DNA of 64,000 nt from Lingula anatina (GCF_001039355.2 NW_019775524.1:1168065-1232064); one strand, 5' to 3'. Shown: positions 51,251-62,648, numbered from the stretch's first letter. The notes: generated by a model not told the origin, from the sequence alone. Numbers and translations are program-made.

Positions 51251-53299
51251 GCATCAAAATCTAAATTCTTACCAACGTGACAGATACACGAGAGACTTAT
51301 CAAGTTGACATCCTTAGATATGTTTTTTCTGTTTATATAAAGCCAACATAGAAAAAATAAAGACATTCGACTATCGAGCTATGCTTACGGTGATAAGCAC
51401 CGTCTAATACGTGTAGTCAAATCATTGGTCTTAATCTCCCCTCTATAAGTGCCACCTCGCAGATGGATTAGAAGCAAAAACAGAAAAAAATAGTTGACTG
51501 TACCCACCCTGCACATGATCTTTTTAATTTCTTCTGAGAAACTGTAGACTTTTAACTTGTAAAGGATCCAAAAGGTTTTTAAGTTTTTAGCCATCTGTTG
51601 TTTCCCATTTTAACGACAAAAATAGATTTTTAGCAACCATGTCGTAACTAATGTCCGTTGTATGTGAATTTTAAATATGTAAATTAATGGCTGAATAAAC
51701 CCTTATTTTATCTTAAATAATATCTTTAGGTTCCATTGTCATCAAGTGACAAGGCTGCCAATATATAGTTGTTTTGGGGGCCGTTCAGAGTAGATGATCC
51801 GAGTACTAACTGATCCTACGACTAAATATGGCCGATCCCTCTTCAAAAGCGATGCCGCTGATTCCCGATGGTCACCCCGCCTTCAAAGCGCCATTAAACG
51901 GATTAAATCTCGGTCCCGAGGATTAATTGCTAGGCCCCAGCATCGACGGCGCGTGTGGAGGCGCGGAGACCATCGTGGAGAGGGGTCGGCCATATTTAGT
52001 CGGCGAATCAGTCAGTACTCGGATCATCTTTTGTTAATGGCCCCTTGGTCTTTAATTTTACACAAAACATCTAAATGAATATTGTAAAGCAGGCTTCCCT
52101 TCAAATGATCAAAACCGATTCTACGGTCAGATCTTAAGATGACTTGATGCTGTTGTTTTTGCAGAGCTGTTATTGCCGGCGGTGTGATTCTTGGTGTTGG
52201 AGTCAGCCTAATCCTGATGGTCGTTATTGGCTATACCATTAAGATGCTCAAGATTAGGCAGGAAAGAAAGGTATGCCTGTATGTCCGACTGTCTGTCACC
52301 CACCCTCTTATCTCTCTGTCTCTCTTTCTTTCTTCCTCTCTTATTTGTCCCTTGTCCTACACCAGAAAATAGCGACATCTGTCATCTTATATCCGTTGGA
52401 AATCTATTATATCCATGATCGATATGGCGTCCGATCAGTTCGGCGTTTTCCACAGTCACCCTCCGCCACGCCATGATTGTTTGCTTGGGTGCATCCTCCA
52501 CCTACCACACACAGTCAAACGCAGTCGTATATTTCATCCTTTGATCAACATTTTCAAAGCTACACGAGACAGTGGCGGATTTCGGGGGGTTGTCAGGGGG
52601 GTTCTGACCCCCCCTTCGATTTCTGAAAAAAATCACACCAATAGTCCCCTGTTGAAATCAGAATTGTGAGTACTTGAATCACAGTTATAAACAGTTATAA
52701 ATGGCACCGTTCGCCCTCTAAAATACCAAATTTTTTCTGGGCCCTTCAGCGCGCCCCGAACCACACGCCAAGGGGTAGGGGGGGGGCGTCGACTTTGCTT
52801 CCGCGTACCCCCCTTCAAATAATCCTGGATACTCCTGCGTGTTACTGGGCATATTGAACTGCTGATACATTTTGTTTAAATCACAGTGAAAACAATTGGT
52901 TGAACTATATTTAGTTCAATATTTTAAAAAGTGACTCGATACAATGGGGTGAGAAAGGTTTTTGTGCGTATAATAATGAGGATCTTTGAAAACCTCCGGC
53001 GACATCCGTTCTTTTATTAGTTAAATGCACTTGTTGCTATTCGTGGAATACAGAAGGTGGTCTAACAAAGGGAATATTGACATGGACATGCGGTTAGCAA
53101 GTACTTGCAAAAAGTTTTGCTTCCGTTTTCGGTGTAGATAAAAAAGCAAGTTAGATAAAAAGTCATGCCTATGACTTTAGGAACCGAATCTGGTCTACTA
53201 AAATACTTGACGTAGTCAAGTCACTTCACTTGACGTAGTATTTCATGCAATCATTACAATTGTAACACACGATCGGAAAGAACTGATAACAATGATTTA

Positions 53300-53344
<45 letters not shown>

Positions 53345-54134
53345 ATTTTGTAAACTGGTGTGTTTGTTACTTTTTCTTGACTACAAATTGGTCGCACACC
53401 TGAAAAATATGGATATTCAGGCGTCCTGTGAGTTAGGTAATAAGAACTACGAAACTTGGCGGTTAAATGTAGAAAATAGTGATGAATTTACGAATTGAAG
53501 ATCTTATAACCATAACATGCAGAACAAATCACAATTGTTTTTCTAACTAACATTTTTGAAATGAAATTGTACCATTATATACACAGAATTTAAACCAAAC
53601 TTGACGGGAATAAGCCTACAATTGACTATTTACATTCTGAGACAGATATTTGTAGAAGACATTTTAATTACAGCCAAACAAGACCGCTCGAAACTGAACG
53701 TATCGAATGATGTTGTAAATGTGATCTTCGTGTATTTGTCCCTAATAAAAGTTCAGCGAAGTTTTTTTCTTTCTTTACAGCTCCGCAAGGTGACCATGAG
53801 CACCTGTAGCCACCGGCTCATCATGTCCTTACATAATTACGAGAGAGAGGCGTTGCAGGGTTTGGTGGAGCGAAAACAAGAAAATTCCAAAAGTGGTCAA
53901 CAAGGGATCAACAGGAAAAGTAGTGGGAATTCCCTGCAGAAAGTTGCGCGCCAAAATAGCACTCACATGATCGACGCGCCTGTGATAAAGTCAAACTATA
54001 ACACCAGTAATTCTCGACCAGGGACAGTGCGACAAAATAGTAACACCAGCTTACGCGAGCTTCGACAGAACAGTCGTCAAGGAAGCCGTGGTCACGTGTT
54101 GAGGGGAACAGATATCCACGTGGAAATTACATGA
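36512..54134 (+). CDS. Unrecognised two-pass membrane protein with Cys cluster and RQNS repeats, 3 exons
   Basis: Exons 36512-36741, 52165-52270 and 53781-54134 join in phase (2, then 0) to a 229-residue protein. From the N-terminus: a polar head; a cysteine cluster CKACCNLGCCLC (36-47), likely acylated and next to the membrane; TM1 (about 48-67, AMTNLIAGTVILAIGLTAS); a short loop with DWIPDK; TM2 (about 79-102, AVIAGGVILGVGVSLILMVV); a basic stop-transfer KMLKIRQERKLRK; and a Ser/Asn/Arg/Gln-rich tail with three RQNS motifs plus RKSSGNS, possible R-x-x-S phosphorylation sites. I do not recognise the family. The hairpin-plus-basic-tail layout recalls TMEM100 or neurensin, but the sequence match is weak. 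The first intron is 15.4 kb. Exons 2 and 3 occur again downstream (56919-58619). The first ATG of exon 1 was taken as start; the frame is open further upstream. Confidence 0.75.
39319..39355 (+). other. Candidate alternative exon of the membrane-protein gene
   Basis: A 37-bp block between a good acceptor (tttatttaacag) and donor (GAG|gtatgc) continues exon 1 in frame: the split alanine codon, then A-N-I-T-Y-S-P-D-A-K-S-E. It ends in phase 0, which cannot join exon 2 (phase 2) but can join exon 3 (phase 0). Such an isoform would lack TM2 and carry an N-glycosylation sequon (NIT). This is inference from splice signals and phase only. Confidence 0.3.
44589..44879 (-). CDS. Hypothetical 96-residue secreted-type open frame, antisense in the intron
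   Basis: Begins with a true ATG and a signal-peptide-like start, MKMNHRLFMISFLINALGYA followed by TGG. Residues further on include a dibasic site and a Gly-Arg: VLKRDQQFFTGR, the arrangement of an amidated neuropeptide (KR, peptide, G, R). There is only one such peptide, no repeat of it and no family I recognise. A 96-codon open frame can arise by chance in a 12-kb stretch, so this is a weak call. Confidence 0.2.
   Translation of the reverse strand: MKMNHRLFMISFLINALGYATGGKMPKEISRVLKRDQQFFTGRYINLPYSTTVLSMYLLTVTSIDLLRLSWYQRGYLSLKLNINSNMMVRCTYRKY
48014..48160. repeat. 59-bp tandem repeat, ~2.5 copies
   Basis: Units start at 48014, 48073 and 48132. Each begins ATCTA(A/C)TG and carries ACCTAGTTGTTACTTACGGT in the full copies. 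Confidence 0.9.
49451..49473. repeat. Poly-T tract in duplicated segment copy 1
   Basis: A run of more than 20 T, interrupted once further on. The matching site in copy 2 (around 54450) is much shorter, as expected of a variable homopolymer. Confidence 0.85.
50652..50688. repeat. (GT)n microsatellite in copy 1
   Basis: The matching site in copy 2 is shorter and interrupted (about 55646-55675), so the two versions differ in length here. Confidence 0.9.
51212..51249. repeat. (AAT)n microsatellite in copy 1
   Basis: Trinucleotide run with a counterpart at about 56205-56242 in copy 2. Confidence 0.9.
51777..52045. mobile_element. MITE with ~65-bp terminal inverted repeats, present only in copy 1
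   Basis: The left end GGGGCCGTTCAGAGTAGATG and the right end (...GATCATCTTTTGTTAATGGCCCC) are imperfect inverted repeats reaching inward to AAATATGGCCGA on the left and TCGGCCATATTT on the right. Copy 2 has the empty site (gttgttttagtc at about 56790-56803). TT on both sides may be the target duplication. Family identical in design and partly in sequence to the element at 9102-9277. An open frame of 94 codons across it is a by-product. Confidence 0.85.
52567..52837. mobile_element. Second insertion in copy 1, GTGGCGGAT-type element
   Basis: About 270 bp that begin CAGTGGCGGATTTCGGGGGG and end in CCTGGATACTCCTG are absent from the matching place in copy 2 (around 57340, tacacgtgttaat). The outer ends are imperfect inverted repeats, each followed inward by a G- or C-run. 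The pattern resembles small nonautonomous elements that start CAGKGGCGGATCCAGG, which from memory are common in invertebrate genomes. The exact ends are uncertain by a few bases. Confidence 0.7.
53305..53341. repeat. (CA)n microsatellite in copy 1
   Basis: Perfect dinucleotide run. The counterpart in copy 2 lies at about 57801-57831 and starts with an imperfect GCACACACGC. Confidence 0.9.
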
Positions 54135-54148
54135 TCATAAAAAGCGAC

Positions 54149-54149
54149 N
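54149..54149. other. Single-N contig join at the duplication breakpoint
   Basis: The N lies 15 bases after the stop codon of the membrane-protein gene. The sequence left of it ends copy 1 and the sequence right of it begins copy 2 within three bases. Some scaffolders write a single n where two contigs are expected to overlap but could not be merged. Confidence 0.9.
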
Positions 54150-54152
54150 CTA

Positions 54153-56205
54153 TCATCAGAGGGTGGGTTACAGTTATCGTCAACATATGTAAAGTGGCAG
54201 TTACCGTATCGCCTTTTAGTCGTTTTCATTGTTAGACTACAGTATCTATACATGTATGTCGAGTATATAATGATAAACGTGTATATTTTAACGGGGTGTG
54301 CATTTCCTTGTTTATTTCCTTTTTTGGTTTATTCGAAAATGTATTGATCGAATTTAAGACTGCGTGAATCCTACCAACTAGAGTCAAAATATATTCATCT
54401 TTCACCAGATAAAACCAGAATCAAAACCGTATAAAATCAGCCCACGTTGGTTTTTTTCTTTTTTTCAGTACTTGATTTAGATTGCCATCAGGCATGGGGT
54501 GATTACGGGATAAAATATCCTTTCAAGATGATAAACCCAGTCTCTACAGTTCTGCCAAGTAGTCATTATAACTGCGATAGCGTCTCTCGCCGTGCCGAGA
54601 CTAGATAAGAACTTTCAGATTTATGGCTTACTAGTTTTTTTCGAACATTTTCTGCCGTGGCATGTGAGTTCTTTTTGGGGTGTACGGGACTTCAATGCAG
54701 TGGAAGTCTTCTCAAAATATTGACACATTTCTTTGAGCTGCCGATAATACTTATCTGTCTATAGTATATTTTAGGACATTCTGAAATCGGTGTATTGCAA
54801 TATCTTTCCTACAAAAATAATTTCTTTTTGAAAACATAATCACTGAAACAATGGTCGATATCTGAAAAGGGCCCAAATACCGAAGTGCCAAAGGGTTCTT
54901 ATCAGTGGAAGAATGCTCAATCGTTTAAACCTAAAACTGTAATAATGTAATGTGCATTTCCAACTTTTTTCTGGCAGCCACTTTCTTTGGGTAAAAGGAG
55001 CTACGTAAATAAATCTTTGTAAATAAATCAGTTTGTCTTTGCCTACTATAATTCGCTATGTTCTTGGAGACTAAAACTGCAGGCGGGCGGGGGGGGGGGG
55101 GGGTATTGGCATAAAACGGTGGATACATCCAACGAGTAACGTTCACAACAAAGATTGTTTGACTGTAGACATGGCGACATTAAACTGACTTTGTACACGA
55201 GGCACAAAGAAAGAATCACTATATTTTATGTCAGCTGAATCACCACCCACCGCACCATTACCTCTGGATCGACTAAGTCTAATGAGAGAAATCGACCATT
55301 TTGGGAGAAATACGCCATTAAATAAATGACTTCCTAATGTGACGAAAAAAACTCTCTAAAGACACTTAAGATCCAGACATGTCATCAACGGAGCTCTTCG
55401 GTTTTTAATGTGGGAAAACGTTACAGCACAGTGTAATAGCATTACCATGGCTCTAATGGCGGCCCAGATAACCATATTCCTCACTATACAGCCATTGCAA
55501 CTTGATAACTTTACATTCACCCAGCTGAGATGGAAAATAATGCCAACTCACAGGGTTTCTAAGAATGGAATTCCCTGAGGTGCGCCAACGTTAATAGCGT
55601 CTGTCATGTTGATGAATTTTCGCGGAAAGCATGGCGGCAATACCAGTGTGTGTGTGCGTGTGTGTGCGTGTGTGGACATCTTTGTTCTCGAACATAATTG
55701 CCATCCGTCACATCTCGTGATGAATCTTCCTGAAGCATTGTTATGAAGAAAAACTACTGTATAGTGTGTCCCATTATGGCCTGAAGTGCTAACGAGGAAT
55801 AACAATAATAACAAAGGTTTGGTGATAATAACATTCACTGCCAACATGATAAGAGTCGACGGTTAACTTCTTTACATTTTGAATGAGTAAGACCGGATGA
55901 AATGTCATGACAACCATGTTTTAACAAAGATGGCTGACAAATCTGATTATTCATTACGTGACAATATTGTACAGGTTTAAGTATACAGTACAACAGTGTT
56001 TATACACTTGTTACTTTGGGCACTACTTTATCGTTTTGACAATATCATTTATTACATAATATTACAAAGTCTGCCAAGATAAAGTGATAGTCATTTGAAG
56101 TATAGTTGCAACCTAAGCTCTCCAAAGACTTTCACTGATATAAAACACAAATCGCAGTTAATAAAATCCGATTTAATAGACTTTTAAAACACGCAAATCT
56201 GGTTG

Positions 56206-56243
<38 letters not shown>

Positions 56244-58631
56244 GCATCAAAATCCAAATTCTTACCAATGTGACAGATACACGAGAGACTTATCAAGTTG
56301 ACATCCTTAGATATGTTTTTTCTGTTTATATAAAGCCAACATAGAAAAAATAAAGACATTCGACTATCGAGCCATGCTTACGGTGATAAGCACTGTCTAA
56401 TACGTGTAGTCAAATCATTGATCTTGATCTCCCCTCTATAAGTGCCACCTCGCAGATGGATTAGAAGCAAAGACAGAAAAAAATCAGTGGACTCCACCCA
56501 CCCTGCACATGGTCTTTTTAATTTCTTACTGAAAAACTGTAGACTTTTAACTTTTAAAGGATCCAAAAGGTTTTTAAAGTTTTTATCCATCTGTTGTTTC
56601 CCATTTTAACGACAAAAATAGATTTTTAGCAACCATGTCGTAACCTTGGTACATTTTACCCAAAAAGCAATCCAATTTCCATTAAATTTGAATTTTTAAT
56701 TGTTTATTAATGGCTGAATAAGCCCTTATCTTATCTTAAATAATATCTTAAGGGTTTCAATGTCATCAAGTGACAAGACCGCCAATATATAGTTGTTTTA
56801 GTCTTTATTTTTACAGAAAACATCAAAATGAAAATCGTGAAGCAGGCTTCCCTTAAAAACAATCATAACCGATTCTACGGTCAGACCTTAAGATGACTTG
56901 ATGCTGTTGTTTTTACAGAGCTGTTATTGCCGGCGGTGTGATTCTTGGTGTTGGAGTCAGCCTAATCCTGATGGTCGTTATTGGCTATACCATCAAGATG
57001 CTCAAGATTAGGCAGGAAAGAAAGGTATGCCTGTCTGTCTGTCTGTCTGATTGTTCTGTCACCCTCTCTCTCTTTTTCTTTCTTCCTCTCTTATTTGTCC
57101 CTTGACTGTCTAGTTTCAAGACGGAAAATAGCGACATCTGCCATCTTATATCCGTTGGAAATCTTTGGAAATCTATTATAACCTTTTTATAACCATAATT
57201 GATATATCGTCCGATCAGTTGGGCGTTTTCCCCCCAGTCACCCACCGTCACGCCTTGATTGTTTGCTTGTGTGCATCCTGTACATGCAGACAAACGCAGT
57301 TATATATTTCACCCTTTGATCAACATTTTCCGAGTTACACGTGTTAATAGATATATTGAACTGCTGATACATTTTGTTTTAATCATAGTAAAAACAATTG
57401 GTTGTACTATATTTAGTTCAATATTTTTTTAAAAAAGTGACTCTATACAATGGGATGAAGAAGGTTTTTGTGTGTATGATAATGAGGATCTTTGAAAACA
57501 GCCGGCGACATCCGTTCTTTTATTTGTTTGCACTTGTTGCTATTCGTGGAATACAGAAGGTGGTTTAACAAAGAGAATATTGACACGGACATGCAGCTAG
57601 CAAGTACTAGCAGAAAAATTTGCTTCCGTTTTCGGTGTAGATTAAAAAAGCAAGTTAGATAAAAAGTCATACCTATGACTTTAGGAATCGAATCTGGTCT
57701 ACTAATATACCACTTCACTTAACTTGAAGTAATAGTTAATGCAATTATTACAATTGTAACACACGATCGGAAAGAACTTATAACAATGATTAAATCATGT
57801 GCACACACGCACACACACACACACACACACACTTATTATTTTGTAAACTGGTGTGTTTGTTACTTTTTCTTGACTACAAATTGGTCGCACACCTGAAAAA
57901 TATGGGTGCGGGCGTCCTGTGAGTAAGGTAATAAGATCTACGAAACTCGGCGGTTAAATGTAGAAAATAGTGATGAATTTACGAAATGAAGATCTTACGA
58001 CCACAGCATGCAGAATATATCACAATTATTTTTCTAACTAACGTTTTTGAAATTAAATATTGTGCAATTATATACGCAGAATATGAGCCAAACTTGACGA
58101 GACTTGGCCTACGATTGAACTATTTACATTCTGAGACAGATAGCCTATATCCAGAAAAGACTTAAATTATAGCCAAACAAGACCACTCGAAACTGAACGT
58201 GAATGATGTTGTAAATGTGATTTTGTCCCTAATAAAAGTTCAGTGAAGTTTTTCTTTGTTTACAGCTCCGCAAGGTGACCATGAGCACCTGTAGCCACCG
58301 GCTCATCATGTCCTTACATAACTACGAGAGAGAGGCGTTGCAGGGATTGGTGGAGCGAAAACAAGAAAATTCCAAAAGTGGTCAACAAGGGATCAACAGG
58401 AAAAGTAGTGGGAATTCCCTGCAGAAAGTTGCGCGCCAAAACAGCACTCACATGATCGACGCGCCTGTGATAAAGTCAAACTATAACACCAGTAATTCTC
58501 GACCAGGGACAGTGCGACAAAATAGTAACACCAGCTTACGCGAGCTTCGACAGAACAGTCGTCAAGGAAGCCGTGGCCACGTGTTGAGGGGAACAGATAT
58601 CCACGTGGAAATTACATGATCATAAAAAGCG
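54153..58631. repeat. Duplicated segment, copy 2 (start of the right contig)
   Basis: Matches 49141-54148 in order, lacking the two insertions at 51777 and 52567. A locally diverged patch lies at about 56642-56700 (copy 1: 51645-51690). After about 58631 the sequence is unique and is the real 3' flank of the gene. Confidence 0.95.
56919..58619 (+). CDS. Second copy of exons 2 and 3 of the two-pass membrane-protein gene
   Basis: Exon 2' is 56919-57024 and exon 3' is 58266-58619, with the same splice borders, phases and lengths (106 and 354 bp) as 52165-52270 and 53781-54134. The encoded residues are identical. I count one base difference in exon 2 and four in exon 3, all in third positions and silent. 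No second copy of exon 1 is visible, so this copy is either the other haplotype of the same gene or a duplicate without its first exon. It joins exon 1 at 36741 as well as copy 1 does. Confidence 0.8.
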
Positions 58632-61600
58632 TCGTCAAAATCAAGCGTCTTGAAACTAGGACCCATCAATTAAAGGGATGTTGTTTGGCGGGTTTTAGCT
58701 TGATACCAGTCGCTGGGACCAACATTTTCCAACTTCACTATTTGTTGTCCTAATTTTGCTCATGAGCAAACCGTTAGAAGCATGCATGGCGTTAGGGGCT
58801 TCGTGATAAAATGATTACCACAGCCCTGTGAGACGTAAGACTAGATTGAATATAACCGCAAACTATAGTATTTGTATGCATCTTGATTGAATTATATATA
58901 GAGAAAATGTGGTTAATCATCTTTTCGCAGGCGTCAAAGTATGGACTCAAATATCGTGATACATCAATATCTCTAGGGGTCGGTTGGTGCAGGTACCATG
59001 GCCCTTAACGTAGTCCTAGTGGGAATAATCGCCTCTTGGACAAATTGCTCAAATGATGAAATATGTGAATGCGATTCAAACCAAATGACGACAGTTTCAA
59101 AATAATGCAACCTTTAACTGCAGCTTGTTTCGTTGAGGTGATGGGCGGCTTAAAATGTTCTCATGGCGTTGCATCACCGTTAGGGAGCTATTAGGTAATA
59201 ATTGCAGCATTAAATGAACGCATGACTCTTCTCTGGTTTGTTATGAGAAGTAAGATTGCTCAAGGAGAATCGACAGCTGCTATAAATTGAAAAAAAATCA
59301 AGCTTAGGTTTAAAATCAACCAACAGTCCGTTGTTCATTGATCTTAGCATAATATAGAGCAAACTTACCAATGTTTGAACTGTTTTGCTCGGGAAAAGCT
59401 CCGGAAACCACGGCTTCCGTAATTCTTTTGATAAATTAGGCTTTCAAAAAGGCAGAAAAATCACTCAGAGCATGCCTGAGCACACAGCACTTAGTGGGCT
59501 GCGCGATACTTAATGTAAGGCCATTCAATTTGATATTTTGTATATTTACCCACTCTGTTTGTACATATAGGACAAACGTAGCATTTTATTAGCAGAAATA
59601 TCAAAAACCGTGCATTGCAAATTACACATCAACAAATCCCACCTGTGGGGCTATCCGTATTCTTTATATCTAAATTCATGTTTTCGTGTAAACACTTATA
59701 ACCTTATCTTATATGCGATGTCGAAAGACTTTTTTTCGGCTTTCACTTCTTTTCATATAAAATCATTTTCAACTAATACTTAATTAGTAAGGCTATGTAT
59801 TAATTGAATGAGAACCCGTATATCTGTGTTAATTACTTAAGGTGTTGGAAACGATATCTATTAGTCGGCTTCTTTCAGTGAAGCTTTCTTGCCAATTATA
59901 AGCAGTATTAAGATGTTGTGTTTATGAAAAATGCATGTTAGTTTATTACAAAAACAATTTGTTTTAAGGGGGCGGGGGATTTCCTTCTGAAATACGTACT
60001 TCACACTGATATCTTCTTTGAAGATTCATGTTAACGGTACCTTCAACTTACTGCACTGGCGCAACAAGTGGTTGTTTTCATAGACAACTAAATTTTGTTG
60101 TTTTCTCTTTTCCACTCACGTAGATTTCCACTCCATTATCTGCCTATAACATGATTATTATTATCTGTGGTTAATAATACCGATGGTAACCAACGCTAAT
60201 CCAACCGAAACATGAACATCATTTACATTGATCAAATGTATTGATTTTATAATTTAAAAAATCCCTTCAGCTATTTGGAAATGAGCGCCGGTCAAAAGTG
60301 ACACCTTGGCTTGAAGCGCATGGAAGAAAGTATAATTCTTTCTGATTGTGTGTAGATTGAAGTGACTCCTGGGCAATCACATACTGCGAACATATGACAT
60401 GCCTCGGGTAATGACATTAAAAGTACGGCGTTCTGCCACCATCATCTCATGTGGGACGGCGTGTTTTGGTACCTCTCAATAAGAAAAAAGATCTGCCCTC
60501 CCCCTCCCCTCCAACATTCACGCACACACACACACACGCGCGCACACACACACGCACACACACACACACACACACACGCGCGCGCGCGCACACACGCGCA
60601 CACACACACACACACACACACACATTCGTTTAGCTCTATAGCCTGTCATTTGATTCACGGTTTTTAAGTTGTGGTAGGCATATGTACCAAACTTGTTAGG
60701 TGTGATATAATATCCACTGATATTTTTGACAGTCATTAAAGACTTTTTTATTTAATATTGTAACCACAGAGTCCGGGGTGCATGTTAAACTCTCAGAAAT
60801 TAAAACACAGCACCCCAAGAAGACGAGACTTATTTTGTTGTTATTTATAGTTAATATTCGGTAGTCTTTTGTGATATTGTAACTGCAAGTAAAGATGGTT
60901 GCGGAACAGAACGGATGTAGGGTAAGAGAACTGTTTTGCACTTTGCTGTAGCATTTAACATCTAACATTTAAACGCTGAAATAATCTTTTTCTAAGGTAC
61001 GACTCTTATAAAATTTTAACGCATTTCAGTAGTTTGTAGAAATTAGATAATTCAAAAGATAGAACGCTCTTTAGAGTTAAGTTGTCGTAGTTTGAGATTA
61101 CCATACTTGACGACACAAGTAAGTTCAATTTGTAGATATATGCCATGTAATTTGGAATTTGTAATCCACAAACTTAATCCGGAAGTGGACCTATATTTGA
61201 AGGAGCCCTACCTACTCAGGAGCAGAGTTAGAGACTATTAGCTACGTGGAATTTTGAATATTAAAACTGTTGGAGTTGATTTGTGAAAAAAAAAACATAT
61301 TTCTATATGCCATTTTGGTCTAGCGTTGTTCCAAGGTAAAATAAGCATTTGCGTAGGCCTACTTGTTAAAAAGTCATGCAATGGAATTTACATATTCAAG
61401 CACATGTACATACAACATACTGTTTATACGTTGCTATTTCTTTTAAGTTAACTATTGTTTAGTGTGAAATTTTGAAAATAAAGGTTTATCAGAGCCAAGC
61501 CAAGTTTCTTTTTATCAGTCCCAAGTGAAAATTCCACAGAATTGCTTTTCTGACATATTTGAAGTGGAGCAATGCCAATGTGACAATGAAGTGTGGATTT

Positions 61601-62145
61601 CTAAACCGCACATTTATAATCAAATATCATTTTTGCATCTCATTTAGTTGCTTACTTATCTCCCCAGTCAGGCTTACATATGGAGTTCAGTAGCAATTCC
61701 GATGATAACATATTTACCACCTTAACAATTAAAATAAACGAAAATCAAAGAAAGTGGTTGGAAAAAGACCACGTTAAAAACCAAAATCTGGAATTAAATG
61801 GTCCATTTCCCAATATTTCCATGCGTAGTGCGACCTTTTTAGAAAAAAATTATCATTGTCATCATCTTCAGAGACGCGAGTGAAAACAGCAATAGTAAGA
61901 ATAGTAAGCGTCTAACTAGATAAGATCGAAATAATGATATTAATTGCAACACCAACAATAAACATGGATTTTTTACCAATACCCAATGTTTCCAGGCAAA
62001 TTTTGCAACTCTGAGCTAGTTGATTTTCAATGGAAGAGAGGGGGGTATTCACACCCCAGTTTCTGTTTGTATTCAAAGAGAGCTCTGCTGTTCAAATCTT
62101 TATGTTTGTATTGTTCAAATCTTTGTCTAACTGTATATATATCAG
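58632..62145 (+). other. 3' flank of the membrane-protein gene and intergenic DNA
   Basis: No conserved protein was found. The first AATAAA I notice is far away, at 61477-61482, so the true polyadenylation site may use a variant signal. A 67-codon open frame at 61680-61883 has no recognisable features. The CA-repeat at 60519 is listed separately. Confidence 0.45.
60519..60624. repeat. Long (CA)n / (CG)n microsatellite
   Basis: About 105 bp of CA dinucleotides with CGCG interruptions. All six-frame open frames over it (Thr-His, Val-Cys repeats) are artefacts. Confidence 0.95.
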
Positions 62146-62219
62146 GTACTTTGTCCATGCTCCTTACACGGTGTTCATAGCGGCACAGAAATACTTGATC
62201 AGCTCAGTGGATAATGAAA
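62146..62219 (+). other. Exon-like block of an unknown gene
   Basis: Between tatatatcag and a donor-like A|gtaaat the sequence is open in phase 2 and reads YFVHAPYTVFIAAQKYLISS then VDNE, with balanced third-position use and no low complexity. A second block with a strong acceptor (ttttttcgtgcag) begins at 63341; joined in phase it would add NDGCRNPKD and a stop. I recognise no family, and there is no visible upstream exon. Confidence 0.25.
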
Positions 62220-62409
62220 GTAAATGAGATACACTAGGCACATTTTACGGACTTGGCGAAAAACGCAGTGGTAAATGGGTTGTCTTGATGTACAGGTTGT
62301 CTTGATGTACATAACAGATAGGACAAATGTGGTCAAATGATTCATTTGGGATCATTGAATAAATTCATACTAACTGGAAATACACAAATGCCATCTGTAG
62401 AATATTTAA

Positions 62410-62619
62410 GCCTAGATTACATTTGAAATGCGATGCCCGTACGGTGCACGTATACTGCCCGTAATACCCTTTTCGTACGGCGTCTGAGCGTTGGTAGATT
62501 TAAGGCCATGTAATGTAGACACACTCGGCGTAGCCCGTATCTCCTTACGAATTAAAAAAAAAAAAAAAAACGTACGGACAATTTCATCACACGGCGCCCG
62601 TGTAAATGTAATCTACGCT
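62410..62619. mobile_element. MITE flanked by TTAA
   Basis: TTAA lies on both sides (62406-62409 and 62620-62623). Inside it the ends are inverted repeats: GCCTAGATTACATTT on the left and, in reverse complement, AGCGTAGATTACATTT on the right, with further matching GCCCGT/ACGGGC. An A-run lies in the middle. There is no coding capacity. TTAA duplication is the hallmark of piggyBac-type insertion. Confidence 0.75.
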
Positions 62620-62648
62620 TTAATAATGTGACTCTGCTTTCCCAGAGA

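Larger units (their letters stand above)
49141..54148. repeat. Duplicated segment, copy 1 (end of the left contig)
   Basis: Homologous to 54153-58631 along its whole length, with scattered substitutions and small indels. It carries intron sequence, exons 2 and 3 of the membrane-protein gene and matching microsatellites ((GT)n 50652, (AAT)n 51212, (CA)n 53305). It contains two insertions absent from copy 2 (51777-52045 and about 52567-52837). It stops at the last base before the N at 54149. Confidence 0.95.

Noticed and set aside
51794-52078. 94-codon Arg-rich open frame
   Set aside because: Entirely inside the MITE at 51777-52045; absent from copy 2.
60449-60736. Open frames rich in Thr-His and Val-Cys
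   Set aside because: Products of the (CA)n/(CG)n microsatellite.
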